Shown: piece after piece, positions 17,082-25,396 of the stretch | Layout: the number at the start of each line of letters is the position of its first letter | Position numbering within the stretch: position 1 is the first letter of the stretch | Assembly: GCF_026627925.1 (NCBI RefSeq) | Contig: NZ_JAPNLE010000006.1 | Coordinates: 310,001 to 374,000 of the forward strand | DNA length: 64,000 nucleotides | From: Cupriavidus sp. D39 | GTDB taxonomy: Bacteria; Pseudomonadota; Gammaproteobacteria; Burkholderiales; Burkholderiaceae | Reading direction: 5' to 3' | Program-made: the position numbers and the translations under genes | The notes under the pieces: model-generated | Told to the model about the DNA's origin: nothing | Seen by the model: only the letters and a program-made list of their open reading frames with translations | The model's database searches: none

Positions 17082-17531
17082 ATGGCCAGGCGACAGCCTA
17101 GATATTACAAGAAGCAGGGCAACGCGGTAGCTGCCCTTCCCATAACGTATGGCTTTAGAGATGGTGCGCTCATCACGTTCCAGTTGAAGGCGCGCCTCGC
17201 GCTGGATGCCTTCCGCCGAGGCAACACGACTCTGGACGACGTGGCCGCCATCAACACTGTATTGGCCGTCGGGCTTCTATTATCTACTGACAAGACGGCA
17301 GCAGTCGCAGACACTATCGAACAGGCCCGACGCGTACTTTTCGAAGTCGGCTCCCTCATGCAGCAGGTGCTGGGAATCTCCCCCACGGACGAGCAATTCA
17401 TCCAGGTCGCTGATGGCTTGAGCTACGGCGAAGCATTGCTCGAGGCGGGTACGCGTCGTCAGGTCCGGGACGCGGTCGCAGAGGCGTTGCGCTCGCCAAA
17501 CGCAATGGGGTTGAGGTGCGATGAAGAATAG
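17082..17531 (+). CDS. Hypothetical protein, 149 residues
   Basis: A cytosolic helical protein, MARRQPRYYKKQGNAVAALP, with long helices (TFQLKARLALDAFRRGN, DVAAINTVLAVGLLLS, TIEQARRVLFEVGSLMQQVL) and an acidic end (RCDEE). The basic N-terminus may bind nucleic acid. Codon choice and an unbroken frame support a real gene, although the start lacks a clear ribosome site (an A-rich stretch precedes ATG 17082). No family is recognised. It sits between relics in an accessory zone. Confidence 0.6.
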   Translation: MARRQPRYYKKQGNAVAALPITYGFRDGALITFQLKARLALDAFRRGNTTLDDVAAINTVLAVGLLLSTDKTAAVADTIEQARRVLFEVGSLMQQVLGISPTDEQFIQVADGLSYGEALLEAGTRRQVRDAVAEALRSPNAMGLRCDEE

Positions 17532-17654
17532 CCTGACCTGTCGGTCACAAGTGTCGCGAGCTTGAAGACGTTTCATCACCGCTCAAGCGCCGTCGGCTGA
17601 GACCGCTGGAGCCCCTGTGGCACAGTTACGGCCTGTCTCGGTACGAGCCGCGGG

Positions 17655-18030
17655 CGGTAAAACTTCAGTGAAGATGCCCGTGGACGCTGGTATCTCAACG
17701 TCACCGTTCAAGTGCCGTGAGGCGAGGTCCGCCGACGGGCCGGACCGAGGTCGGTATCGACCTCGGTCTCAAGGAACTCTTCGCCACCTCGGATGGGAAG
17801 CAGGTCGCCGCCCCATAGCTCAGGAAGGATTTGCTGCACAAGTATTCAACCGCGCTGGTACGAAGGTGCCGCGCCATCTTCGTGGGCAATGTGAACGCTT
17901 CCGCCCTCGCGCAGACTCCCTCGCGCAAAATCGGTGCTGGATGCGGGTGGAGCACGTTCCGAACCATGGTGCAGTACAAATGCGATAGCGCAAGCATACG
18001 GCTCAAGAAAGTTGTCACGAATCGCCGTAT
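17655..18030 (+). pseudogene. TnpB (IS605 OrfB) remnant
   Basis: Ordered fragments of an IS200/IS605-type TnpB: FSEDARGRWYLNVTVQVP before a stop, then in a new frame TEVGIDLGLKELFATSDGKQ with the first RuvC Asp (GIDLG), a stop at about 17818, and then LHKYSTALVRRCRAIFVGN followed by VNASALAQ and QYKCDSASIRLKKV. About 50 residues between the RuvC-I block and LHKYST are missing, and the zinc-finger and last RuvC motif are gone. TnpB is the RNA-guided ancestor of Cas12; this copy is dead. Confidence 0.65.
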
Positions 18031-18112
18031 AGAAGCCATTTGATGATCGGCGCATAGGCGCCACCACGGCGTAATGGAGCCAGTCGGTGATCGCCCGTAA
18101 TGGCTGCTCCAC

Positions 18113-18292
18113 TTCAATCTTGGTGTCGCCCTGGAGGACATGGGCAGAACAAGGGGGCGCTCTCAAGTTACGAGCGATGCATCACTCTTGCACCGAACTT
18201 TGCCGATGCTCACTTCAACGCAGCCAGAATTTACGAAACGCTTGGCAACGGAAATCCGGCATTTCAATGCCTACCGCCGGCTGCAGACTTAG
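18113..18292 (+). pseudogene. TPR-protein C-terminal fragment
   Basis: Mixed-frame reading FNLGVALEDMG, then GALSSYERCITLAPNFADAH, FNAARIYETLGN and HFNAYRRLQT stop. These are tetratricopeptide repeats (ADAHFNLG...LG....A...Y......P) with the ending AYRRLQ common to TPR-bearing MerR-type proteins of Burkholderiaceae. At least two indels and no start are present, so it is only a relic. Confidence 0.5.
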
Positions 18293-18421
18293 CTTGATGC
18301 GCGGGTCGAGCGCGCGAGGAGCGGGCTGTGAGACAGGGCTGAGAGTCCCCGCTGCTCAATAGGCTCGGCCGGTTTCCCAGTCGGCCGATCGAAAGTTTGC
18401 CGCTCACGGATCCCAGGGGCA

Positions 18422-19132
18422 TCACTGCTTGATGGCATCCCACTGGCACACGCCCGCGCGAGACGACTGCGTGTAAGTCCCTGCCATTCGGGTGGCACTG
18501 AGCACAGTGCCCTCCATGTGGACTTTGTTACCTAGCCAATGGCTCGCCTCGATGGTGATCCTCTTGCCTTGGATAGTGCCCGAGTCGATGGTAGCGTTGG
18601 ACAGCCTACCGGAGATTGCGGCGCGATCCATGTCACTTTGGCTCAATGTCATCGTGCTGGCCCCAGATCCGTAGCTGCACGTCTGGGTCGAGCGCCAGCT
18701 CCCAGTCAGATCCACCGGAGCTTCATTTGTGTCTCGAACTTCTGCGCCGGCATCTTTATCACGTGAAGGCGCAGGCCGTCCGACGGGGCGGCAGACCTTG
18801 CACGAAATGTCAGATACATTCGCGCGCGTGATTGGCTTGGGTCCAAATACCCGATCAGACCCACGGTTACCTTGGGATAGAATTGTGAAGTAGGGCATGC
18901 CGTCGACGTAATAGTCCACTTTTGCACAATTTGGCGTTGTCGATTGGATGTTCAGGTCGGCGCCGTAGGAACCCATTGTCGACTCGGTCGGAATAACGGA
19001 GATAGAGGCTGAGCAGGCGCCAATGATTTCCTGGCAGTCGCAATTGTTCCCTTGCGCCCGCGCTGTGCCGACGAAGGCGGAACATAGCACCGAAATGGTA
19101 GCGAGCATCTGCGCCAGACGACGAATAGACAT
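18422..19132 (-). CDS. Exported protein of unknown function
   Basis: About 236 residues from ATG 19132, chosen because it begins the Sec signal MSIRRLAQMLATISVLCSAF ending ARA; ATG 19144 is possible, and the longer frame to 19267 is not signal-like. The mature part is Cys-rich at the N-terminus (NNCDCQEIIGACSASI), followed by a first beta-rich region with YYVDGMPYFTI, a Pro/Asp linker, and a second domain starting LTGSWRSTQTCSYGSGAS and ending AGTYTQSSRAGVCQWDAI. That second domain has a lipocalin-like rhythm. Probably periplasmic. No named family. Confidence 0.65.
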   Translation of the reverse strand: MSIRRLAQMLATISVLCSAFVGTARAQGNNCDCQEIIGACSASISVIPTESTMGSYGADLNIQSTTPNCAKVDYYVDGMPYFTILSQGNRGSDRVFGPKPITRANVSDISCKVCRPVGRPAPSRDKDAGAEVRDTNEAPVDLTGSWRSTQTCSYGSGASTMTLSQSDMDRAAISGRLSNATIDSGTIQGKRITIEASHWLGNKVHMEGTVLSATRMAGTYTQSSRAGVCQWDAIKQ

Positions 19133-19144
19133 AAAGGCAGGCAT

Positions 19145-19647
19145 GGATCGGGGATTGGACTGCGATTTTGCCTTGAAACTCTCGTTTAGAAAGCACCATA
19201 GCTGCTCGCTGACAACGAGCGTTGGGGGAACGCGACAAATTGGGGCCGATCCAAGCGGCCAAGCCAATTGAGGATGTTAGTCCGGCCAAAATGCGGTTGC
19301 ACTACCGCCTTGCAATCGCGCAGCGGCGAACGGCAGTCGACTACTTGCTGCTACGCGCTCCTCGGCCCGAGAGCTGCGGACGACCGCAATCGGGTCGACT
19401 CCCCATATCAGGTTAAGTCGAGCCGACCCCAGCAGCACTCGACGGCCTTACTTGAAATCATAGCCCACGGCTCAGTTAATTCACACGTTAACGATTTAAC
19501 ATAAGCCTTATTATGTGATGTGACGGTCACTTTGTATCGAGGCATTGCTCCGTGCAGCCAATCAAGATTGCCTTGGGGGCACCGGGGACGGTACAGTTGG
19601 ACTACCGGCTAGCAATTGGCCAGCAACAGTAAGTTGGGAGCGAAAGC
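19145..19647. other. Intergenic region, nothing firm
   Basis: About 500 bases. The stretch 19480-19530 is clearly AT-richer than its surroundings and may hold the promoter of the two-gene unit starting at 19648, but no -35/-10 pair is convincing. The open frames here are unconvincing. Confidence 0.35.
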
Positions 19648-19938
19648 ATGACAGCCAGGGACGACGAGCGCAACGTCTTAGCCCGGTGCGCGGCCGCGTC
19701 GCGCGGTGACGTCACGGTAGCCATCGATCAGCGAGAAGCCAACGTCTTTCGTCTTGCCGCGATGGTGCTGCAGTCGCGTTTGCCAGTGGAATCCGTTCGC
19801 TTGATGCATGCGAGCGACCAATACTTCCGTCGGTATCCGACCGATAAGGTGTCCAGCGCTGACGTGGTTCGGAAAGGCTGGGTATCGGGCTTGCCTCGGC
19901 TGCGCGACATGCTGACTATGCAGTTGCGGCCTCACTGA
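19648..19938 (+). CDS. Hypothetical partner of the DUF6036 gene
   Basis: A 96-residue protein: MTARDDERNVLARCAAASRG, VAIDQREANVFRLAAMVLQS, then LMHASDQYFRRYPTDKVSSA and WVSGLPRLRDMLTMQLRPH. It is soluble and mainly helical. The stop at 19938 is one base before the next ATG at 19940, so the two are co-transcribed and probably translationally coupled. I do not recognise a family. By position, upstream of an MNT/AbiEii-type nucleotidyltransferase, it could be an antitoxin-like partner, which is inference only. Confidence 0.6.
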   Translation: MTARDDERNVLARCAAASRGDVTVAIDQREANVFRLAAMVLQSRLPVESVRLMHASDQYFRRYPTDKVSSADVVRKGWVSGLPRLRDMLTMQLRPH

Positions 19939-19939
19939 A

Positions 19940-20550
19940 ATGGCCGGCAACGTTTCCTTTTACACGCGCACGGCACTTGCCGAGGGCCTTCGTGAGCTGT
20001 TCAAACAGCTTGAGCAGCGCCTTTCCCTTCGGCAACCCCTGACGGTCTACCTGGCTGGTGGGATGGCGGTGCACCTCTACACGGCAAGCCGCGTCACGAC
20101 GGACGTTGACGCCGAATTCGCTGGGCGGGTGCTGTTGCCTCAGGACGTGCTTGTGGACGTGGTCTTGGAAGATGGGACGCCTCAGGTCATCTACCTGGAC
20201 ACCAACTACAATCCGACGTTTGCGCTAATGCACGAGGACTACCAGGAAGACTCTATACCGGTGGACCTGGGCCTGGATCAGATACAGGTGCGCGTGCTCT
20301 CCCCGTGGATCTCGCTGTCAGCAAAATCGCGCGACTCGCTGATAACGATCGCGAAGACATTCGCGCACTCGTTGCAGCTGGACTGACGTCGGCAGATGAG
20401 ATAGAGGAACGTGCAACAAGCGCCCTTGGCGGTTACGTAGGCGGAATCGAGATGCTACGCCTCAACCTTCGCGACACACTCGAGATAGCGCGTGAAGAGG
20501 AGCGCATCGCCGCTGCGGTGGCGGGTACGAGGGAACGTCCAACGTTCTGA
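19940..20550 (+). pseudogene. DUF6036-type nucleotidyltransferase, frameshifted
   Basis: The first frame ends at 20386, but family sequence continues from 20305 in the next frame. Joined, it reads LTVYLAGGMAVHLYTASRVT, TDVDAEFAGRVLLP, HEDYQEDSIPVDLG, QVRVLSP, then DLAVSKIARLADNDREDIRA and GYVGGIEMLRLNLRDTL. GG.A..LY..R.T.DVD is the nucleotidyltransferase active-site motif shared with AbiEii toxins, and DLAVSK.aRl.dnDreDI is the DUF6036 hallmark. One missing base at 20304-20305 (CCCCGTGG) explains the break, giving 203 residues when restored. It may act as a toxin or defence nucleotidyltransferase with the gene before it. Confidence 0.68.
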
Positions 20551-21076
20551 CAATTACGGAGGCAGCGCAACGCCCCCAGTGCCCCCACCTCTTCAGGCCA
20601 GCCGCCGCCCTACCACGCCACGGCTGCCCTTCCCTGCCACTGCTCGCCACGTCGCCATCGCCGAGTGGTCGAGTCTCCCTGGCCAGCCGGGTCCCCAACC
20701 TTTAGCCAGCCTGCCTCGCCCGCGTTGGCTCTCAGCGTCCTCGCCTACGGGGACGAGCCTGTGGGTGACCCAGGCGCCGTCCTGCAGGATTTGATCTCGA
20801 CGGAGTTTGAGCGCTTCTTCAGTGCCGCTGGGGCGGCCTGGTGATTCACTACGATACGGTTCAACTGGGGATGGACTGCTTGTGCCACGTAACCGTCGGC
20901 ATAAGCGCGATACGCGAGACCGCACGACACAAGATGCACGTGCCAATCCCCGAGTTGGCCATGCGCAGCGAGGCCTCGCTTGTAGGTGCACGCAACGCCA
21001 AGCGCGCCGGACGGGGCATTTGACTGGCCGCGACGAGCCGGCCTTGACTTCATGCCTGCCCCGGTAGATTGGATGT
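20551..21076. other. Gap with doubtful frames
   Basis: About 525 bases. Frames around 20725-20835 (LSVLAYGDEPVGDPG, then STEFERFFSAAG) and 20841-21023 look faintly coding and may be decayed gene pieces, but no family is recognised. The long minus-strand frame through here is Arg/Ala/Ser-rich shadow. Confidence 0.3.
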
Positions 21077-21876
21077 ATGTTCATCACCAAGGCGCTTCCG
21101 ATGCAGGCCCACCCCACCCAGCTTAACCTCTTTGACGAAATCGCTCGCGCATCCGCCGCACGATCACCGGCTCGCCCGTTGGTGCTGATGGCCTGCTCCG
21201 CCACGAAGCTCGACCGCCCTGCCCCCGCCATGGACCTGTATCGCGGCGTCATGTATGAAACGTTTCGCGCCCACGTGCGAGCCGACGCGCAGCCCCAGGT
21301 CATCATCCTCTCCGCGCAGCATGGCTTTATCCAGCCGGACGCGGAGATTACCCCTACGATGCCCGTATGACCACGGACCGCGCGGAGACCATGCTCTCGG
21401 ACCTGGCGACGGCGATGGCCGGCGCGGCGTGGCCCGACCAGGTCGGCACGGTCTTTCTCGCCGGTGGCATGCACTACCGTCGCGTGATGCGCGCAGCCGT
21501 GGAGCGATTGGCGCGTAAGGTTGGTGCTGGCACCGCGCCGGCGATCGTGGAAACCGGCGGCGGCATCGGGATGCAGCGCTCCCAGCTCGGCCAGTACCTG
21601 GACGGCTTGTCCTGCCAACTAACCGAAGAGATCGGGCGCTTTCCCAACGGGGTGCCCTACTTCCGCCACGCTGGGCCGTTCACGGTGGGCGAGCGCGTCA
21701 TCCACGCCTACCGAAACCTGCCCGGAATTGCGCCCCGTTGGGCAACCGTCCGGAGCATTTTCCAAGGACCCAGTGGCCTGACAGTCGAAGCCGACGTCGA
21801 GGAGCGGACGGGAAACCGCGCGCACATCGTTTCCCGTTGGATTGCCCTGAAGAACCTCCACCAGCCGAACCAATGA
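21077..21876 (+). pseudogene. DUF6884-type protein, frameshifted
   Basis: The first part (21077-21370) contains PLVLMACSATKLDRPAPAMD, LYRGVMYETFRAHV and QVIILSAQHGFIQPDAEI. The second part (21367-21876) starts in the next frame with the expected PYDARM turn. These are the DUF6884 blocks (vll.C...K.d.pApA.dLY.g..f...r......ilSA.hGl..p...l.pYd.r). The break is one base short in the four-C run 21351-21354; restored, the protein has 266 residues. The C-terminal 90 residues (ERVIHAYRNLPGIAPRW) form an extra domain I cannot name. It overlaps the next gene by four bases (ATGA). Confidence 0.62.
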
Positions 21877-22115
21877 CTATCACCATCACCCTGCAGTTGG
21901 AAGCCAAGGCCCTCGCTGCCAACCTCGATGGCACTCCCGACGCCCTGCTTGCCCTCACCCATGCCGGCTACCGCTCCTGGACCAAAGCCAGGCGCCTGCA
22001 TTTCCCGCCGCCGCGGCGCGAAGAGTTGCTGTTGGAAATCATGCGTTTCTGTGCAGACACAAACCTGCTGGAGTGCCCCCCGACCCTGAGGACGGAGATC
22101 GCCAGCAGGCGATAG
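21873..22115 (+). CDS. Hypothetical protein, 80 residues
   Basis: ATG 21873 overlaps the stop of the DUF6884 gene (ATGA), a sign of translational coupling. The sequence begins MTITITLQLEAKALAANLDG, with LLALTHAGYRSWTKARRLHF and LLLEIMRFCADTNLLECPP. It is small, helical and without signal peptide. No known family. It lies in a same-strand run leading to the recombinase-like gene at 22324, about 200 bases on. Confidence 0.55.
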   Translation: MTITITLQLEAKALAANLDGTPDALLALTHAGYRSWTKARRLHFPPPRREELLLEIMRFCADTNLLECPPTLRTEIASRR

Positions 22116-22323
22116 AAGAGATGCTCGACGCCAGCTATCCGCGCTATGCCCGCCTCAAGCGCCATCCGCATCGCGCATGAGCATGGCGGCGACCTTTTCT
22201 CCAGAGCCACACGGCGGCGAGCATCCGTCCGCCTGGTTCCACCCCGCTAACCTGAAAGCTATGTCCGCCTCGAAGAGGCGGTAGGGGTGCGCGGAAAGCG
22301 GAATTCAGTATATAAATGCCGTC

Positions 22324-23241
22324 ATGACACCCGTCGACACCCTCTGGCTCACCAATCCCACCCTCGCCTACGCCGATTGGCAGCGCCGCGAGGCGGCCGG
22401 CGCGGACCGGCGCCCTTTCGCGGCCCGCTCGATCATCCAGCATCAGGCCATGTTCGAGCACTTTCGGCGTCATCTGCTCGACGCCGACACCACTGTGGCC
22501 ACCTTCGGTCCAGACCATATCGATACCTTCTGGCAGTTGCCCGACGCGAGCGGCTACAGTACCGCCACGCGCATGCGCTATCTGAAACTGCTGGACCGGT
22601 TATGTCGCCACTTGGTTGCCATCGGCGTGCGCAAGAGCAATCCAGCCGGTCAATTGGTCCGCGACGGTCAGTGGCCGAAGGCCGAGCCGGATCCCATCTA
22701 CCTGCCAGAGGACGCGGACGCCCGCCTGCAGGCTTGGGTGCAGCCGCACGCTGGGGATGATCCGGCGGCCTTGCGCAACCGCGCCATCGTGGCGCTCTTC
22801 GTCGGCACCGGCGTCACGGCATTGGAAGGCCGCACGGCCCGCAGGGAGGACCTGCAGCCCGATGCTGCCCCGCCCTACCTGCGCGTGCCAGCCCACGGCG
22901 CGCGTGATACCCGCACGATCCACCTCGCCGCGTTCGCGGTGCCGATCCTGACCGAGTGGTGCGTTCGCCGGCAGACCCTTCCGGTCGTTGGCGACCTCGT
23001 GTTCTCACCCCAGGCCAGCGGCAAGCCGATCACGGATATGAGCCTTGGCAAGATCGTGCGAGCGGCGCTCCTCGCGATCGACTTCGAAGCGCAAGACATG
23101 AGCCCGCGGGTGCTGCGCAACACCTACTGCCGGTGGCTGCTACTTGCCGGGCGCAACCGCGATGAAGTCGGCAAGCTGCTTGGGCTGGCCAGCACGCGCA
23201 CCTGCGACCGGATCAGGGCCACCATTGACGCTCAGTTGTAA
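22324..23241 (+). CDS. Tyrosine-recombinase-like protein lacking catalytic residues
   Basis: A 305-residue protein with the two-domain layout of phage-type integrases: a helical core-binding domain (about 30-115, SIIQHQAMFEHFRRHLLDAD, TATRMRYLKLLDRLCRHLVA) and a catalytic-type domain (about 130-300). Box I reads ALFVGTGVTALEG where the Arg should be (TGxR). Box II reads MSPRVLRNTYCRWLL, with Arg instead of the His of HxLR. LGL replaces LGH, and no Tyr occurs at the nucleophile position (CDRIRATI). The unbroken frame suggests a retained DNA-binding or architectural role rather than recombination. The HU-like gene follows at 98 bases. Confidence 0.72.
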   Translation: MTPVDTLWLTNPTLAYADWQRREAAGADRRPFAARSIIQHQAMFEHFRRHLLDADTTVATFGPDHIDTFWQLPDASGYSTATRMRYLKLLDRLCRHLVAIGVRKSNPAGQLVRDGQWPKAEPDPIYLPEDADARLQAWVQPHAGDDPAALRNRAIVALFVGTGVTALEGRTARREDLQPDAAPPYLRVPAHGARDTRTIHLAAFAVPILTEWCVRRQTLPVVGDLVFSPQASGKPITDMSLGKIVRAALLAIDFEAQDMSPRVLRNTYCRWLLLAGRNRDEVGKLLGLASTRTCDRIRATIDAQL

Positions 23242-23339
23242 GTGTTGGTGTCCCCAAGTCCCACAAACCGCATAGAGTTTGCTATTCTCGCGAACGCCTC
23301 TACGGCGAAATATCAACGAGTAACCAGACAAAGAAATCC

Positions 23340-23777
23340 ATGGCAACCAAAGCGAAAGCTGTCGTAAAGACCCCGGCCAAGCCTGCCGCCAAAAAGGCAG
23401 CGCCGGCCAAGAAGGCAGTAGCACCGGCTAAGAAGGCCGCTGCGGCTGCACCGATGGCGAAGCCGCTGAAGGAAACCTTCACCAAGGCGAGCTTGCTGGC
23501 CCACCTGGTCGCCCAGACCGAACTGGACGCCAAGACCGTCAAGACCGTGCTGGCCCATCTGGAAAACACGGTCCTGAGCGCGGTGCACAAGAAGGGCGCG
23601 GGCGAGTTCACGCTCCCTGGCCTGCTCAAGGTCGTGGCCACCCAGGTTCCTGCCACGAAGAAGCGTTTCGGCAAGAACCCGTTCACCGGCGAGGATCAAT
23701 GGTTCGCCGCCAAGCCGGCCACAGTCAAGGTCAAGGTTCGCCCAATGAAGAAGCTGAAGGACGCAGCCGCCCTGTAA
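23340..23777 (+). CDS. HU-family DNA-binding protein with Lys/Ala-rich N-terminal tail
   Basis: 145 residues. The first 45 are a histone-H1-like tail of KPAAKKAAPAKKA-type repeats. The rest is an HU fold: FTKASLLAHLVAQTELDAKT, then FTLPGLLKVVATQVPATKKR, with the DNA-contact arm FGKNPFTGEDQ and the final KVRPMKKLKDA. It compacts or bends DNA in the nucleoid. The ATG at 23340 has AAAGAAATCC before it. A Rho-independent terminator 21 bases after the stop makes this the last gene of its unit. Such tailed HU proteins are typical of Burkholderiales. Confidence 0.9.
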   Translation: MATKAKAVVKTPAKPAAKKAAPAKKAVAPAKKAAAAAPMAKPLKETFTKASLLAHLVAQTELDAKTVKTVLAHLENTVLSAVHKKGAGEFTLPGLLKVVATQVPATKKRFGKNPFTGEDQWFAAKPATVKVKVRPMKKLKDAAAL

Positions 23778-23798
23778 GGCGTACCGACCTGCTGAACG

Positions 23799-23825
23799 AA
23801 TGGAGCCCGCGAGGCTCCATTTTTC
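23799..23825 (+). terminator. Rho-independent terminator of the HU-like gene
   Basis: AATGGAGCC, loop CGCGA, GGCTCCATT followed by further T residues; a 9-bp perfect stem with a T-run, 21 bases downstream of the stop codon. Confidence 0.9.
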
Positions 23826-24398
23826 GAGCCTGGCTGACAAGAGAATAGGCCCTTTCCGCGGGCCCCGAACGACGGATCAGCAGGGTGGATGTCAAGGCAG
23901 GCGGACGGCCGAGATCGGCCAGTTACGGTCATCCGCGTCTAGGCGGGCGAATGGCTGAAGTCGATTCTACTTCGGCCTTCAAGAACTGCGCTGCTGCTCT
24001 CTGAAAGTACAGTCCGATACCTTGGCATTGAGGTAGACGACGCGCTCGAAATGGCAGAGCAAACTGAAGTGTGATACCGCCATAGCCGGCGAGCGGTCGC
24101 TTGCCGGCCAGTAGCGGTTAGCCACCTCCGGGAAGTTGAATACCCGCAGTCAAGGCGATTACAGCCATCCGGCCTCTGAGAGTTTAGCCCCAGAGCTTCC
24201 CGTGCGAATGCCCCTTGATGTAGTCAGGCTGCCCAGCATTGCACTGTCATCGGGGCGTCACAACAATATTTGATCGGCACTCACCGAGACACGCCATACC
24301 TCGGCGTCTGAAGCTCAATAAGGCCGATCCATCGTGTCAGACAACGGCGATCCTATTAGTAACGCCGCGCGGCTCAAAGGAGCACAGGAAAGACATGC
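23826..24398. other. Intergenic boundary region, nothing recognised
   Basis: About 570 bases between the HU terminator and the end of the convergent LysR gene. It is mixed in composition, with no family resemblance in any frame and no RNA gene seen. It marks the change from the accessory zone to the catabolic region. Confidence 0.4.
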
Positions 24399-25265
24399 TT
24401 ATGTGCCCACGGCAAACACCTCGGCGACTGCTTGTATTCTTCTGTCATCGTCTTCCGACCGCCTCCAAACGAGCGATATGCGTCGAAATGGCGCACTGCG
24501 TCCCAAACTGATTTCCGTAACCAGGTATGCATCGATCAGCGGTCGTCGCGGCTGTGGCACCACAGTAACCCCCATGCCGAGCGAGACCATCGACACAATT
24601 GCATCCATTGACCTTAGCTCTAGTGTCGGAGAAATGCCGGGTGCGAGTTCGCGTACGTGTCTAGCGGCCACTCGCCCGCCCGAAAGGCTTGTGTCATAGC
24701 CGATCCAGCCGAATTTGTTCAAAAGCGCTTTCGGTTCGATGCCTGAAACCCGAGGCGGTGCGAGCATGACATATGGCTGGCGCCATATGTCATGCCACGT
24801 CATTCGCGTGGAGCCCCCATTCTCAGGTCTCACCAACAACGCCGCGTCTATCCGACCAGCGCGCAGCTCGACCAGAAGCTCGTCTGTGTCATTAAGCGGT
24901 GGGATGCGAACGTCGAGCGCAGGGTGTTTTTCACGCAAGGCCCGAAGTGCACCAGGAAGCATATCGCTCTGCATGCTAGTAATAACCCCTAGCCGCATCT
25001 TGCCTTCCACCTTTAGAGAGGGACGAGAACGCATCGACTCGATGCGGTCACTGAATTCTGCAGCCGCCGCCGCAACCTCGATCGCAAAGGGCGTGGGGCG
25101 AACTATACGGGTGCTCCGGTCGAAAAGCGGCTGCCCCAGATACTGCTCAAGCTGCTTGATCTGTAGGCTCACCGCGCTGGGTGTACAGCCAACGGCCGCA
25201 CCCGCAGCGGTGAAGTTGCCATGCACCAGTATCGCGCGGAGTGTATGAAACGCACTGAGATTCAT
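24399..25265 (-). CDS. LysR-family transcriptional regulator
   Basis: 288 residues from ATG 25265. The N-terminal winged HTH is LSAFHTLRAILVHGNFTAAG, then PSAVSLQIKQLEQYLGQPLF and DRSTRIVRPT. An effector domain follows (MRLGVITSMQSDMLPGALRA, then GMGVTVVPQP near the end). It diverges from the threonine aldolase operon at 25397; the shared 131-bp region contains an LTTR-type dyad at 25271-25295 next to its own start, so it probably autoregulates and activates the aldolase / peptidase / Bug operon. An inducer cannot be inferred. The gene contains a 14-bp perfect inverted repeat at 24764-24795. Confidence 0.9.
   Translation of the reverse strand: MNLSAFHTLRAILVHGNFTAAGAAVGCTPSAVSLQIKQLEQYLGQPLFDRSTRIVRPTPFAIEVAAAAAEFSDRIESMRSRPSLKVEGKMRLGVITSMQSDMLPGALRALREKHPALDVRIPPLNDTDELLVELRAGRIDAALLVRPENGGSTRMTWHDIWRQPYVMLAPPRVSGIEPKALLNKFGWIGYDTSLSGGRVAARHVRELAPGISPTLELRSMDAIVSMVSLGMGVTVVPQPRRPLIDAYLVTEISLGRSAPFRRISLVWRRSEDDDRRIQAVAEVFAVGT
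24764..24795. repeat. 14-bp perfect inverted repeat inside the LysR gene
   Basis: GCATGACATATGGC, loop TGGC, GCCATATGTCATGC. It codes for part of HDIWRQPYVMLAPP. On either strand it would form a very stable RNA hairpin. Confidence 0.8.
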
Positions 25266-25270
25266 AAGCA

Positions 25271-25295
25271 AAACTCAAAGTTGAAATCTGAGTTT
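25271..25295. promoter_or_regulatory. LysR-type operator dyad
   Basis: AAACTCA - 11 bases - TGAGTTT, a perfect 7-bp dyad with the T-N11-A layout of LysR-type binding sites, immediately before the regulator's start codon and in the divergent promoter region of the threonine aldolase operon. Confidence 0.6.
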
Positions 25296-25326
25296 ATCAC
25301 TTCTCTTCAAAGTCACAGGATCCTAA

Positions 25327-25392
25327 ACTTAGCTCAATCCCAGGCCGGAAAGCGTTGGAAGACAGGCCTAGAACCGACTCCTTGAGCTAAGT
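25327..25392. repeat. Long-range 11-bp inverted repeat before the threonine aldolase gene
   Basis: ACTTAGCTCAA at 25327-25337 and its exact complement TTGAGCTAAGT at 25382-25392, 44 bases apart, ending four bases before the start codon. Either a second operator pair allowing DNA looping or a leader RNA stem that would mask the start site. Confidence 0.6.
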
Positions 25393-25396
25393 AAGC

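Noticed and set aside
20593..21618. 341-residue minus-strand frame
   Set aside because: Arg/Ala/Ser-rich with no domain, and antisense to the DUF6884 coding sequence.
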